Positions 1-5,809 of a stretch of DNA of 9,514 bases are shown here, piece after piece. Origin of the DNA: Cytophagales bacterium. GTDB taxonomy: Bacteria > Bacteroidota > Bacteroidia > Cytophagales > Cyclobacteriaceae. The stretch is from contig DPSB01000024.1 of assembly GCA_003537495.1 (NCBI GenBank), positions 1 through 9,514 of the forward strand. Direction: 5' to 3'. Every line of letters begins with the position of its first letter. Positions within the stretch are counted from its first letter, which is position 1. The translations under genes were made by a program, and so were the position numbers. The notes beneath the pieces were generated by a model. The model worked only from the letters and a program-made list of their open reading frames with translations. It searched no databases and was not told the origin of the DNA.

Positions 1-1
1 A

Positions 2-424
2 GATGGTAGCGAGAGTGGGGAGGGGCTCCGATTGATCGGAACGGATGGGTATATCGATATGGGTTGGAGTTCAGTAAAAGTTAAACATCATAAGATACAC
101 AACGAACCCGGTTATGGCGGTTGGGATTCGTTCGATACATTTACAGAGGCGCAACAGAAAGAATACGAAAAATGGTACAAGGCAAAATATCCAAAGAAGC
201 CTGGTACTATTCTGCCTTCCGATTTGGAATACATGGCACCGGAAGATTATAGCGCTAACCTCGATCACCATATTAATTTTTATAAAGGCATTCGCGAGAA
301 AGCACCCATTGTAGAAGATGCTTTGTTTGGGATGCAGGCAGCCGGCCCGGCTTTAGCAACCAACAAAAGCTATTTTGATAAGGCAATTGTAAAATGGAAT
401 CCGGAAACGGCACAATTGGCTTAG
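2..424 (+). CDS. Gfo/Idh/MocA family oxidoreductase, C-terminal fragment
   Basis: The reading frame is open from the left edge of the window (first complete codon at 2) to TAG at 422-424, so this is the 3' end of a longer gene; the TTG at 32 is not a plausible start. About 140 residues are visible. The text GLRLIGTDGYIDMGWSS near the beginning resembles the strand in the C-terminal alpha/beta domain of Gfo/Idh/MocA dehydrogenases, and the later stretch HHINFYKGIREKAPIVEDA followed by FGMQAAGPALATNKSYF is the usual C-terminal helix region of the versions common in Bacteroidota. The family uses NAD(P) to oxidise or reduce sugars and related compounds; the nucleotide-binding Rossmann half lies outside the window, so the substrate cannot be guessed. 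The gene converges on the DUF72 gene with only 7 nt between stop codons, and its terminator lies inside that neighbour. Confidence 0.85.
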   Translation, partial: DGSESGEGLRLIGTDGYIDMGWSSVKVKHHKIHNEPGYGGWDSFDTFTEAQQKEYEKWYKAKYPKKPGTILPSDLEYMAPEDYSANLDHHINFYKGIREKAPIVEDALFGMQAAGPALATNKSYFDKAIVKWNPETAQLA

Positions 425-431
425 CCTGAAT

Positions 432-1322
432 TTATTCGCCCACAAACTTAGGCACCTGTAAATGGGTGCCTATTTTTTTATTCATCTCAGCAATCAGGTA
501 TTTACATAGCTCTGGTGAGTGTAATTCTTCATGTTGATGCATAAAGAAATAGATTTTTTTTATTCCCAATTCTTTCCAACTCTTCATCCTGTCAACCCAT
601 TCATCTATTCGGGTGTAATCAGTAGGATGAAGGCCATTGCCTACAAAACGGAGAAAGGCTTGCGAAGTACTCAATCGCATGTGTACACAATCTCTGCGGG
701 CGCTGGCATCGGTAATAACTGCACCCGCATGATTTTGCTCCATCATATTAAATAATTTGTCGAATGCATCCATGTTAACATACCAGTCTTTATGCCGTTG
801 TTCCACAAATAACTCAATGTCTTTTGGCATCGATTCAATAAAGGCTTGTTGAACTTCAAATGACTTAGGCCCCATCTGTGGATGCGGCATCAGAAATATA
901 GGGCCAAGATTTTCTTTGAACTCGTAAATGGCTTCGAAAAAACGATCGACTAATTCTTGAGTATCTTTTAGCCGTTTGATGTGTGTAATCTGGTCAACAA
1001 ACTTTGGACAAAACTTAAATCCTTCGCCCACTTTACTTTTCCAGGTTTTGATTTGTGCCTTGGTTGGCATTCGATAGAAGGTTGCATTCAATTCAATGCA
1101 ATTAAAGTGGCGTGCATAGTGTAGTAGAAAATCTGCTTGCTTTGTTTTGGGTGGATAAATTTTGCCAACCCAATCGGGCCGACCCCACTTGGCACAACCT
1201 ACAAAAAACTCAGTCGTTCCTTTTTGCTTGCCGATGGCTCTGGCTGTTGCCGGATGATCGGTTGTAAGGGCAAAATCAATGGCTGAAAGATCAAGTTCAG
1301 ATTCAACGCGACCAAATTGCAT
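432..1322 (-). CDS. DUF72 (YecE-like) domain protein
   Basis: This is a 296-residue protein of the DUF72 family, whose biochemical function is not established as far as I know; the fold is a TIM-barrel-like one. Family signatures are visible: VGCAKWGRPDW (about 41-51), corresponding to the usual VGTSGWxYxxW opening; YPPKTKQADFLLHYARHF then CIELNATFYRMP (about 56-86), matching the conserved ExNxTFYRxP; VEQRHKDWY (about 173-181), matching the ExRHxSW motif; and MRLSTSQAFLRFVGN (about 215-229). A leader of about 35 residues precedes the core, so the true start could be slightly downstream, although the ATG at 1322 has a plausible promoter just upstream. There is no signal peptide, so it is probably cytoplasmic. 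It follows the TonB receptor gene on the same strand after 52 nt and might also be reached by read-through, since I see no terminator between them. Confidence 0.9.
   Translation of the reverse strand: MQFGRVESELDLSAIDFALTTDHPATARAIGKQKGTTEFFVGCAKWGRPDWVGKIYPPKTKQADFLLHYARHFNCIELNATFYRMPTKAQIKTWKSKVGEGFKFCPKFVDQITHIKRLKDTQELVDRFFEAIYEFKENLGPIFLMPHPQMGPKSFEVQQAFIESMPKDIELFVEQRHKDWYVNMDAFDKLFNMMEQNHAGAVITDASARRDCVHMRLSTSQAFLRFVGNGLHPTDYTRIDEWVDRMKSWKELGIKKIYFFMHQHEELHSPELCKYLIAEMNKKIGTHLQVPKFVGE
449..479 (+). terminator. Intrinsic terminator of the Gfo/Idh/MocA gene, embedded in the convergent DUF72 gene
   Basis: The arms TAGGCACC (449-456) and GGTGCCTA (465-472) form a perfect 8-bp stem with an 8-nt loop, followed directly by seven T (473-479) on the plus strand. 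It begins 25 nt after the plus-strand stop codon. No T-run follows the stem in the minus direction, so it should act only on plus-strand transcription. The whole structure is also codons for about residues 281-291 of the opposing DUF72 protein. Confidence 0.8.
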
Positions 1323-1337
1323 ATGCGTAGCTTTTTA

Positions 1338-1366
1338 GAAAGATACAGCAATAATTTATTTTCAAA
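1338..1366 (-). promoter_or_regulatory. Candidate promoter for the DUF72 gene
   Basis: Read on the minus strand, TTTG (1363-1366) is followed after 17 nt by TATCTTTC (1338-1345), which matches the Bacteroidota -7 box TAnnTTTG except for the last base. The spacer is a little shorter than the usual 19-21 nt. It would give a short leader before the ATG at 1322. This rests on motif matching only. Confidence 0.35.
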
Positions 1367-1374
1367 AAGGAACC

Positions 1375-3489
1375 TTAAAAATTCAAAACACATCCTATAA
1401 AGAAGGTTCGTTGTGTAAATTGTTCTATACCCTTTAGCGAATAATCGAAATTGTAGGTGTAGGAACGCACGTTAAGGTGATTAGTAATATTTTCAGCACT
1501 GATGAAAGCAATCAGATTGAACTGATCAGAAAGCGTAAACATCCGGCTGATATTACCACTTAAACTAAAGTAATCGGGTAGGCGCTTTGAATTAGTTGCA
1601 TCCGAATACATTGGTTGACGCACCTTCCATTGTGGATCGAATACAGAACTTACCACCGGCTGATACCAGGTACCTTGTCTTCCCGTAGCGAATAAAGATA
1701 CCGTCCAACTTTGGTTAAACCGATATTGCACATTACTTTTTATGAAATATCCTAAATCGTATGGTGAAGGATTTGTTTCTTCTTTTTTGATGGATGCCTG
1801 TAGCGTGGTAAATGATAATTGACCGCTGAATTTTGATTTTTTATACCGAGCAAAAAACTCTAGTCCATTTATATTTTGTGATTGATCTGTTTGATCACTT
1901 CTTTTGACAAAGCCTGACACCGAAAGTTCGTAGTGCTTTTTATTATAACTTAAATCAAGTGAGAGTTGTGAATTCTTATATTGAATAATGGGGTTTTCGC
2001 CACTCCTCGAAAAATCAGTGCGATGATATTGCCCCACACCAAATATAGAAGAAAACGCATCAGTTGGCTGCCACTTGAAGTTAGCTTGCAGACTGGTGTA
2101 ATCAGGAATTGATTGCGCGATTAATTTTTTTCGAATGCCTGCTCCGGCAATAAACTTTTCGCTCAGAATTATTTTGGTGTACCCGTAGGCTTCGGTAATG
2201 GGTATGTTGGTTGTGGATTGTGCATGCTGGTGTGGATGTTGCGGACCAAGTGCGTAGGCGAGTGTTGCAATTGAACCACTAAAGTTCTGCCTTCGGTTGT
2301 CTGATGAAATGCCTGTTTTAAAATCAACCATAGCAGTTTTATAATAGTAGTTTAGAGAAGTATAGAAATCTCGACTCGTAATGGTTATATCGGAAGCGCT
2401 ATAGTTAAAGCCAGACCTCCCAAAACTCAAGCCCTGATTCAGTGAAAGTTCACCAGCACCGAGTTTATGTTGCAAACTGATGGTAGAAAAATTTCGTGTT
2501 TTACCAGAGTAGAAATCTCCCTGAAAGGAGGGATGCCTGAAATCGTACGTAAATGATTCGCGTAAGCTATAATTAAAAATTCGCAAACTGGTATTAGCCC
2601 ATTGACGATTGTAATGTATACCCAGATCGGTTGTGTTGAATTTCTTAATTCGTTCAAATGCTTTTCTGTTCAGATTAGTAAGCAGATTCGAGTATTGATA
2701 ATTTGAAAAGACCGTTAACGAACTTGTTTTACCAGTACGCAGGTGTGTATTGACTCCAATGTTTGCCAGTGTTACTGAAAGTTGGGTATTTGATTTTTCC
2801 GGGATGTTGTTATCGGTTTGCAAAGCAATTAACCCGGAAGATGCATTTCCATATTCAAGTGGTGGGTTGCCTGGATACACTTGAACATTATCAATAATCG
2901 CTGTGTTAAAAATGCTAAACGTGCCAATACCATTCAATTGACTATAACGTACGCCATCGTAAATGGGCACGTTGTTCAGAAAAATTCCGGTTTCCTGAGC
3001 AGTGCTTCCACGTAAACTTATATTAGCCGATTCGTCTAACGTTGTTGCAGCAGGCATGGAGTTAACAGCTAAAAGTGGATCGGCTCGCGCAGCCGGATTT
3101 GTATAAATTTGAAGCTTGGTAGCTTTAAACGTTCTGAACTCTTCAGCAATTAATCGTTCAGCCATTACCGTAACTTCCCCGGTCTGGGTTATTAATGATT
3201 CCATCACAATTGTAAGCGTGCAGGTGGAAGTGGAGACTGGAATGAACAACTCTTTGTACCCAACAAATGAGATAACTACAGTATCGGGTTGATTAACTGG
3301 TGGTAAGATGAAGCTACCCAATGAATCGGTACTGGTACCTACGCGCCAATTACTTTGTAAGTAGATGTTTGCTCTGGGCAGAGACTGCTGCTTTTCATCG
3401 ATTACAATACCTTTAATTTCTGTACAGATTTGTGCTGTAGCCTCTGGAAGGGCAATAAGCAGTAACCCAAGCAATAAGATTGCTCTCAT
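1375..3489 (-). CDS. TonB-dependent receptor with CarboxypepD_reg-like N-terminal domain
   Basis: This 704-residue protein is an outer membrane active-transport receptor. In order: a signal peptide (about 1-20, hydrophobic then ATAQ), a CarboxypepD_reg-like beta-sandwich (about 22-98, with GIVIDEKQQSLPRANIYL and the ending VVISFVGYKE), a TonB-box-like stretch GEVTVMAER (104-112), a plug domain (about 115-225, with ANISLRGSTAQETGIFLNNVPIYDG), and a beta-barrel rich in alternating aromatic strands that ends in a terminal Phe (FFIGCVLNF), as outer membrane barrels do. It is on the short side for this receptor class. Substrate is unknown; a His-rich segment around 418-422 (HPHQH) might be a metal-binding loop, but this is speculative. 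No SusD partner is adjacent. It follows the TPR gene by 32 nt and is probably the last gene of the operon that begins at 4738. Confidence 0.92.
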   Translation of the reverse strand: MRAILLLGLLLIALPEATAQICTEIKGIVIDEKQQSLPRANIYLQSNWRVGTSTDSLGSFILPPVNQPDTVVISFVGYKELFIPVSTSTCTLTIVMESLITQTGEVTVMAERLIAEEFRTFKATKLQIYTNPAARADPLLAVNSMPAATTLDESANISLRGSTAQETGIFLNNVPIYDGVRYSQLNGIGTFSIFNTAIIDNVQVYPGNPPLEYGNASSGLIALQTDNNIPEKSNTQLSVTLANIGVNTHLRTGKTSSLTVFSNYQYSNLLTNLNRKAFERIKKFNTTDLGIHYNRQWANTSLRIFNYSLRESFTYDFRHPSFQGDFYSGKTRNFSTISLQHKLGAGELSLNQGLSFGRSGFNYSASDITITSRDFYTSLNYYYKTAMVDFKTGISSDNRRQNFSGSIATLAYALGPQHPHQHAQSTTNIPITEAYGYTKIILSEKFIAGAGIRKKLIAQSIPDYTSLQANFKWQPTDAFSSIFGVGQYHRTDFSRSGENPIIQYKNSQLSLDLSYNKKHYELSVSGFVKRSDQTDQSQNINGLEFFARYKKSKFSGQLSFTTLQASIKKEETNPSPYDLGYFIKSNVQYRFNQSWTVSLFATGRQGTWYQPVVSSVFDPQWKVRQPMYSDATNSKRLPDYFSLSGNISRMFTLSDQFNLIAFISAENITNHLNVRSYTYNFDYSLKGIEQFTQRTFFIGCVLNF

Positions 3490-3521
3490 TCGAATCTGAT
3501 TATGGTAAAAATTTTACTTGC

Positions 3522-4235
3522 TTATTTTTTTGCTGCGGGTAACAACGAAAATTTTACCCAGCCAAACGAAGGTTCCTGTTGCAACGCTTTTTCATAGGTG
3601 GAAATAGCTTTATCGGTAGCTCCGGATTTTGCATACGCCTGACCAAGTAATGCCAGTGTATCGATGTACAACCAATTCTGTTTTAGGGTATCTGGTTTTG
3701 ATTCGAAAATAGAAATTGATTTTTCAAATGCTTTCACAGCTTCTTCCAGATCGCCACCAAATGCAGCCGGGGTATAATACTTATTGGTGCCATATATTCG
3801 CCACACCAATGCAGATGCAGGCTCAAGCTTAATTCCTTTATCTGCCAGGCCACTACTTTTACCTCCCAAAAACATTCCTTTCATAGAACTGTAGGCAATT
3901 TCATTTCCATAGATGCCGGATAGCATTGCTGCTGCTTCACCACTTTTAGGATTTTGATCTATCAATTCTTTGATCAGTTCTTTGGCAGCATCCACATGCT
4001 TATCAAAAAGTGTTTCGTTTTGCGTAGCCATGGTTCCATTCAACAATGAATAGTACACAAAAGCCAAACGTAATTTTTCTGTTGTGGTGTTGGCTTGTTT
4101 CAATTGAGTGGCAAGTGCTTTTTCCCACAAGGCTTGCGACCGTTGTAGGTAGGCCTGATACATCATTTCATCAGTTTCAGATTGTGCCCAAGCGATACTT
4201 AGTGAGCACAGAAAAATGGCGATAGTTAGTTTCAT
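3522..4235 (-). CDS. Exported TPR-repeat protein
   Basis: This 237-residue protein has a signal peptide (about 1-18, ending IAWAQ) without a lipobox Cys, so it is expected to be soluble in the periplasm. The C-terminal part contains a clear tetratricopeptide unit (about 190-224: LALLGQAYAKSGATDKAISTYEKALQQEPSF), and an earlier helical pair ends in the motif YYTPAAFGGDLEEAVKAFEKSI (about 153-174). The latter resembles the TP..FGGD..KA signature seen in some TatT/TRAP-associated and other Bacteroidota TPR proteins. TPR domains mediate protein-protein contacts; the partner is unknown. The gene starts only 5 nt after the DUF1579-like gene and ends 32 nt before the TonB receptor gene, so the three are very probably cotranscribed. 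A periplasmic TPR protein next to a receptor suggests an accessory or assembly role, which is inference. Confidence 0.85.
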   Translation of the reverse strand: MKLTIAIFLCSLSIAWAQSETDEMMYQAYLQRSQALWEKALATQLKQANTTTEKLRLAFVYYSLLNGTMATQNETLFDKHVDAAKELIKELIDQNPKSGEAAAMLSGIYGNEIAYSSMKGMFLGGKSSGLADKGIKLEPASALVWRIYGTNKYYTPAAFGGDLEEAVKAFEKSISIFESKPDTLKQNWLYIDTLALLGQAYAKSGATDKAISTYEKALQQEPSFGWVKFSLLPAAKK

Positions 4236-4240
4236 AACGA

Positions 4241-4738
4241 TTATTGTTTAGTCAGATTCATTTCGATAAAGTTCATCCAGCTATTTCCATCTGCAGAAAA
4301 CTCTCCGGTTTCAATCCACGAGTTTCCGGTAATGGTTATCGTATAGCGCATTTTTCCTTGTGGCGTACTGAATCCCCACAGGTATTTACCGGGTGCGACT
4401 ACTTCAAACCAGGCATCGGTGGTGCGGCCATCGTGTAAGTAGGAGCGGAAGGTGAATTTTTTTTCCTGCGCGTTGAAGTTTACAATGGCGAGTGCATGGT
4501 GAACAATACGGTCGCCCGCTTTTCCTATTCCTTCAATCTGTAGAATGGCTCCATCAAGTTTAAATTCAATTTGTTCGTGTTGCTGTACTTGTTGAGGCTC
4601 GCCTGGCCCCATGTGATAAGAGGCAGAACCTTTCCATTGCCCTGCAAGCGGTTCCAGTTTCTTCATTTCATCTTTAAAGGTTTGCGCTGTTGATTCTAAA
4701 CTTAAAATCATTACAGCAAGGATTAGTAGTTTTTTCAT
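4241..4738 (-). CDS. Small secreted DUF1579-like beta-barrel protein
   Basis: This is a 165-residue protein with a signal peptide (about 1-19, MKKLLILAVMILSLESTAQ). The mature part begins with a helix and then LAGQWKGSAS (31-40), the opening typical of lipocalin-like or DUF1579-type barrels, and continues as alternating beta-strands and turns (FKLDGAILQIEG, VHHALAIVNFN, FTFRSYLHDGR, AWFEVVAPGKYLWGF, RYTITITGNSWIETGEF). Related proteins in this phylum are annotated as DUF1579 or hypothetical; small-molecule binding is plausible from the fold but not shown. I assign the family with moderate confidence only. It is the first gene of the DUF1579-TPR-TonB run. The palindromic operator core at 4751-4765 ends 13 bp upstream of its ATG, which suggests direct control by the neighbouring winged-helix regulator. 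Confidence 0.75.
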   Translation of the reverse strand: MKKLLILAVMILSLESTAQTFKDEMKKLEPLAGQWKGSASYHMGPGEPQQVQQHEQIEFKLDGAILQIEGIGKAGDRIVHHALAIVNFNAQEKKFTFRSYLHDGRTTDAWFEVVAPGKYLWGFSTPQGKMRYTITITGNSWIETGEFSADGNSWMNFIEMNLTKQ

Positions 4739-4741
4739 TTT

Positions 4742-4769
4742 TATAAATTGGTTTATACTATAAACTAAA
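4742..4769. promoter_or_regulatory. Palindromic operator, site 1 (upstream of the DUF1579-TPR-TonB genes)
   Basis: The core GTTTATACTATAAAC (4751-4765) is two 7-bp inverted arms, GTTTATA and TATAAAC, around a single C. Outer bases add two more complementary pairs, at 4748/4768 and 4749/4767. The surrounding 28 bp match 5671-5698 at 25 of 28 positions in the same orientation. It lies between the regulator's stop (4782) and the ATG at 4738. The inferred ligand is the winged-helix regulator encoded at 4782-5066. Confidence 0.75.
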
Positions 4770-4776
4770 TGACTAA

Positions 4777-4805
4777 AAAAATTATTTGTTGATATACTGT
4801 TTCAA
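4777..4805 (-). promoter_or_regulatory. Candidate promoter for the DUF1579-TPR-TonB genes
   Basis: On the minus strand, TTG (4803-4805) is followed after 18 nt by TAATTTTT (4777-4784), a partial match to TAnnTTTG. The predicted transcription start would be near 4770, so the operator at 4748-4768 would lie right at and after it and a bound regulator would block RNA polymerase. The match overlaps the end of the regulator gene and is weak. Read-through from the promoter at 5667-5698 is the alternative. Confidence 0.3.
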
Positions 4806-5066
4806 TGCGGCCACGTATTCTTCGAAAGCTTTAATGCCAGCCTTTGTAATCTTACAAGTGGTAAGCGGCCTCTTGTCTTTGAAAGATTTCTCTACCGAAA
4901 TATATCCGGCCTCCGACAACTTATCGAGTTGTACACTCAGGTTACCAGCAGTTGAGTTGGTCTTTTCTTTCAGCCAGGTAAACTCTGCGGAGTCCACACT
5001 CATCAGCAATGAGATAACCCCAAGGCGCAGCTGCGAATGCAATAATGGATCTAAATCCTTAAGCAT
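4782..5066 (-). CDS. Winged-helix transcriptional regulator (HTH_34 / MarR-ArsR-like)
   Basis: This 94-residue protein is a single winged-helix DNA-binding domain. Helices lead into FTWLKEKTNSTAGNLSVQLDKL (about 29-50), a helix-turn-helix with the recognition helix around STAGNLSVQLDKLSEAG; the wing follows (YISVEKSFKDKRPLTTCKIT, about 55-74), and a C-terminal helix (about 76-92) probably makes the dimer. The pattern GNLS..L..L...GY..V.K.F..KRP.T...IT..G matches the HTH_34 type common in Bacteroidota. I place the start at the ATG 5064-5066 rather than the in-frame ATG at 5111, because the protein family starts near MLKDLDPLL and the extra 15 residues would be read entirely within the upstream gene. 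The start overlaps the upstream stop by 8 nt (ATGCTTAA), indicating translational coupling. There is no separate ligand domain, so any signal probably comes from the paired membrane protein (inference). Confidence 0.88.
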   Translation of the reverse strand: MLKDLDPLLHSQLRLGVISLLMSVDSAEFTWLKEKTNSTAGNLSVQLDKLSEAGYISVEKSFKDKRPLTTCKITKAGIKAFEEYVAALKQYINK

Positions 5067-5631
5067 GCTTATCAGCGTTACGTAGCATATAGCCAGGCAG
5101 AATGTAACCAAGTGTTACAGCTATGGCAGCCAATAGAAATTGAGTTTCGTTGTTGGTAAGAAAGATTAAGGCTCCAAAGATCCAGAAAACCAATCCGCCA
5201 AAAATTAATGGTTTAAATTTTAACAACACGCCTGATAGCAAAGTAGGAACTGCACACATGCTTGTGATGATTGCACTTAACTGCCAACCCATTTTTGCAC
5301 CAAAGAACCAGAAGATAAAACAGTTAACACCAAAGCCTATCCACAACCATTTGTAAATGCTATCCAAATGAGTTGATACCACGGCTTGTTTTCCTTGTCG
5401 GAAGCCATAAATCATGGAGATGATAGCCGATACAATCGTAATGAGAAACATCAGGTAGGGATCAGCCACATCCGTAAACTTGATTAATAGATACACGCCC
5501 AGATTGGCAATTACAATTGTCCAGCCCCAAAGCAAAAAATAGAAACTATTCTTCTGCATGTTGCCTTTAGCCTGTTGAATCATGGAAGTGATTACATCCA
5601 GGCTTTGTTGAGGGGTAAGTTGCTTTTCCAT
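5059..5631 (-). CDS. Six-helix membrane protein paired with the winged-helix regulator
   Basis: I do not recognise a named family. The 190-residue protein starts with a cytoplasmic-type amphipathic segment (EKQLTPQQSLDVITSMIQQAKGNMQKN, shown here only as residues 2-28) and then has about six hydrophobic helices: 30-50, 57-76, 93-111, 116-136, 140-159 and 164-183. No enzymatic or transport motif is evident. Genes of this shape often sit immediately upstream of a small HTH_34 regulator in Bacteroidota genomes, and here the reading frames overlap by 8 nt. A role as a membrane sensor or antagonist for the regulator, or as the regulated effector, is possible but inferred from position only. Its promoter (5667-5698) is one of the best matches in the window and contains the palindromic operator in its spacer, so the pair is probably autoregulated. 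Confidence 0.85.
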   Translation of the reverse strand: MEKQLTPQQSLDVITSMIQQAKGNMQKNSFYFLLWGWTIVIANLGVYLLIKFTDVADPYLMFLITIVSAIISMIYGFRQGKQAVVSTHLDSIYKWLWIGFGVNCFIFWFFGAKMGWQLSAIITSMCAVPTLLSGVLLKFKPLIFGGLVFWIFGALIFLTNNETQFLLAAIAVTLGYILPGYMLRNADKHA

Positions 5632-5641
5632 AGTTATCGAT

Positions 5642-5653
5642 TTGGTTTATACT
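5642..5653. promoter_or_regulatory. Operator half-site, site 3
   Basis: TTGGTTTATACT (5642-5653) is identical over 12 bases to the left half of operator site 1 (4748-4759). The right half is not conserved; the closest remnant is ATAAC at 5658-5662. It falls in the leader between the predicted transcription start and the ATG at 5631. It could be an auxiliary weak site or a decayed full operator. Confidence 0.5.
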
Positions 5654-5666
5654 CCTGATAACGGCA

Positions 5667-5698
5667 CAAATGTAAATTAGTTTATACTATAAACCAAA
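5667..5698 (-). promoter_or_regulatory. Promoter of the membrane protein/regulator pair
   Basis: On the minus strand, TTTG (5695-5698) and TACATTTG (5667-5674) are separated by 20 nt, an exact match to the Bacteroidota -33 TTTG / -7 TAnnTTTG pattern. Transcription should start near 5660, about 29 nt before the ATG at 5631. The 15-bp palindrome 5680-5694 fills most of the spacer, so bound regulator should compete with RNA polymerase. Confidence 0.75.
5671..5698. promoter_or_regulatory. Palindromic operator, site 2 (promoter spacer of the regulator pair)
   Basis: The core GTTTATACTATAAAC (5680-5694) is identical to that of site 1. The flanking bases extend the match so that 25 of 28 positions agree with 4742-4769. 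The location inside the -33/-7 spacer is that of a classical repressor operator. Binding by the regulator at 4782-5066 is inferred from position and symmetry. Confidence 0.78.
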
Positions 5699-5758
5699 AT
5701 ATTTTAAATCGTTTGAAGTACCGCTCAAAATCGCCTTTTTTCGTTCCTACGAGAAACC

Positions 5759-5788
5759 TTGAAAGGGTTGGGTTAATTTTTACCTTGC
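5759..5788 (+). promoter_or_regulatory. Candidate promoter of the amidohydrolase-ribE genes
   Basis: TTG (5759-5761) and TACCTTGC (5781-5788) are separated by 19 nt. The -7 match to TAnnTTTG is imperfect at the last two bases. The predicted start near 5795 gives a leader of about 15 nt before the ATG at 5810. It is divergent from the operator-bearing promoter about 60 bp away; no palindrome lies within it, so I do not infer shared regulation. Confidence 0.42.
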
Positions 5789-5809
5789 ACTAACCAAAGC
5801 CAGAAACCT

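Noticed and set aside
32..424. A complete small protein starting at TTG 32.
   Set aside because: The same frame is open to the window edge and the residues before position 32 (GEGLR) continue the Gfo/Idh/MocA domain, so it is the tail of a longer gene.
531..755. Plus-strand open frame of 74 codons inside the DUF72 gene.
   Set aside because: It is antisense to a conserved protein, has no recognisable domain and no promoter.
3505..3517. Short A/T palindrome GTAAAAATTTTAC between the TPR and TonB genes as an operator.
   Set aside because: It does not resemble the GTTTATA motif, is nearly pure A/T and is short enough to occur by chance.
4244..5085. Plus-strand open frames opposite the DUF1579-like gene (4244-4438) and the regulator (4786-5085).
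   Set aside because: Their sequences look like antisense translations, and the minus-strand frames encode recognisable signal peptide, barrel and winged-helix features.
5067..5111. A longer regulator starting at the in-frame ATG at 5111.
   Set aside because: The extra 15 residues are hydrophobic, do not fit the winged-helix family start, and lie entirely in the upstream gene. The ATG at 5066 gives the classic overlapping stop/start.
4742..5698. The two 28-bp direct repeats as target-site duplications or recombination sites flanking a mobile two-gene cassette.
   Set aside because: They are palindromic, one coincides exactly with a promoter spacer, and there is no transposase, integrase or terminal inverted repeat. 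Operators explain them better, although a past promoter duplication is possible.
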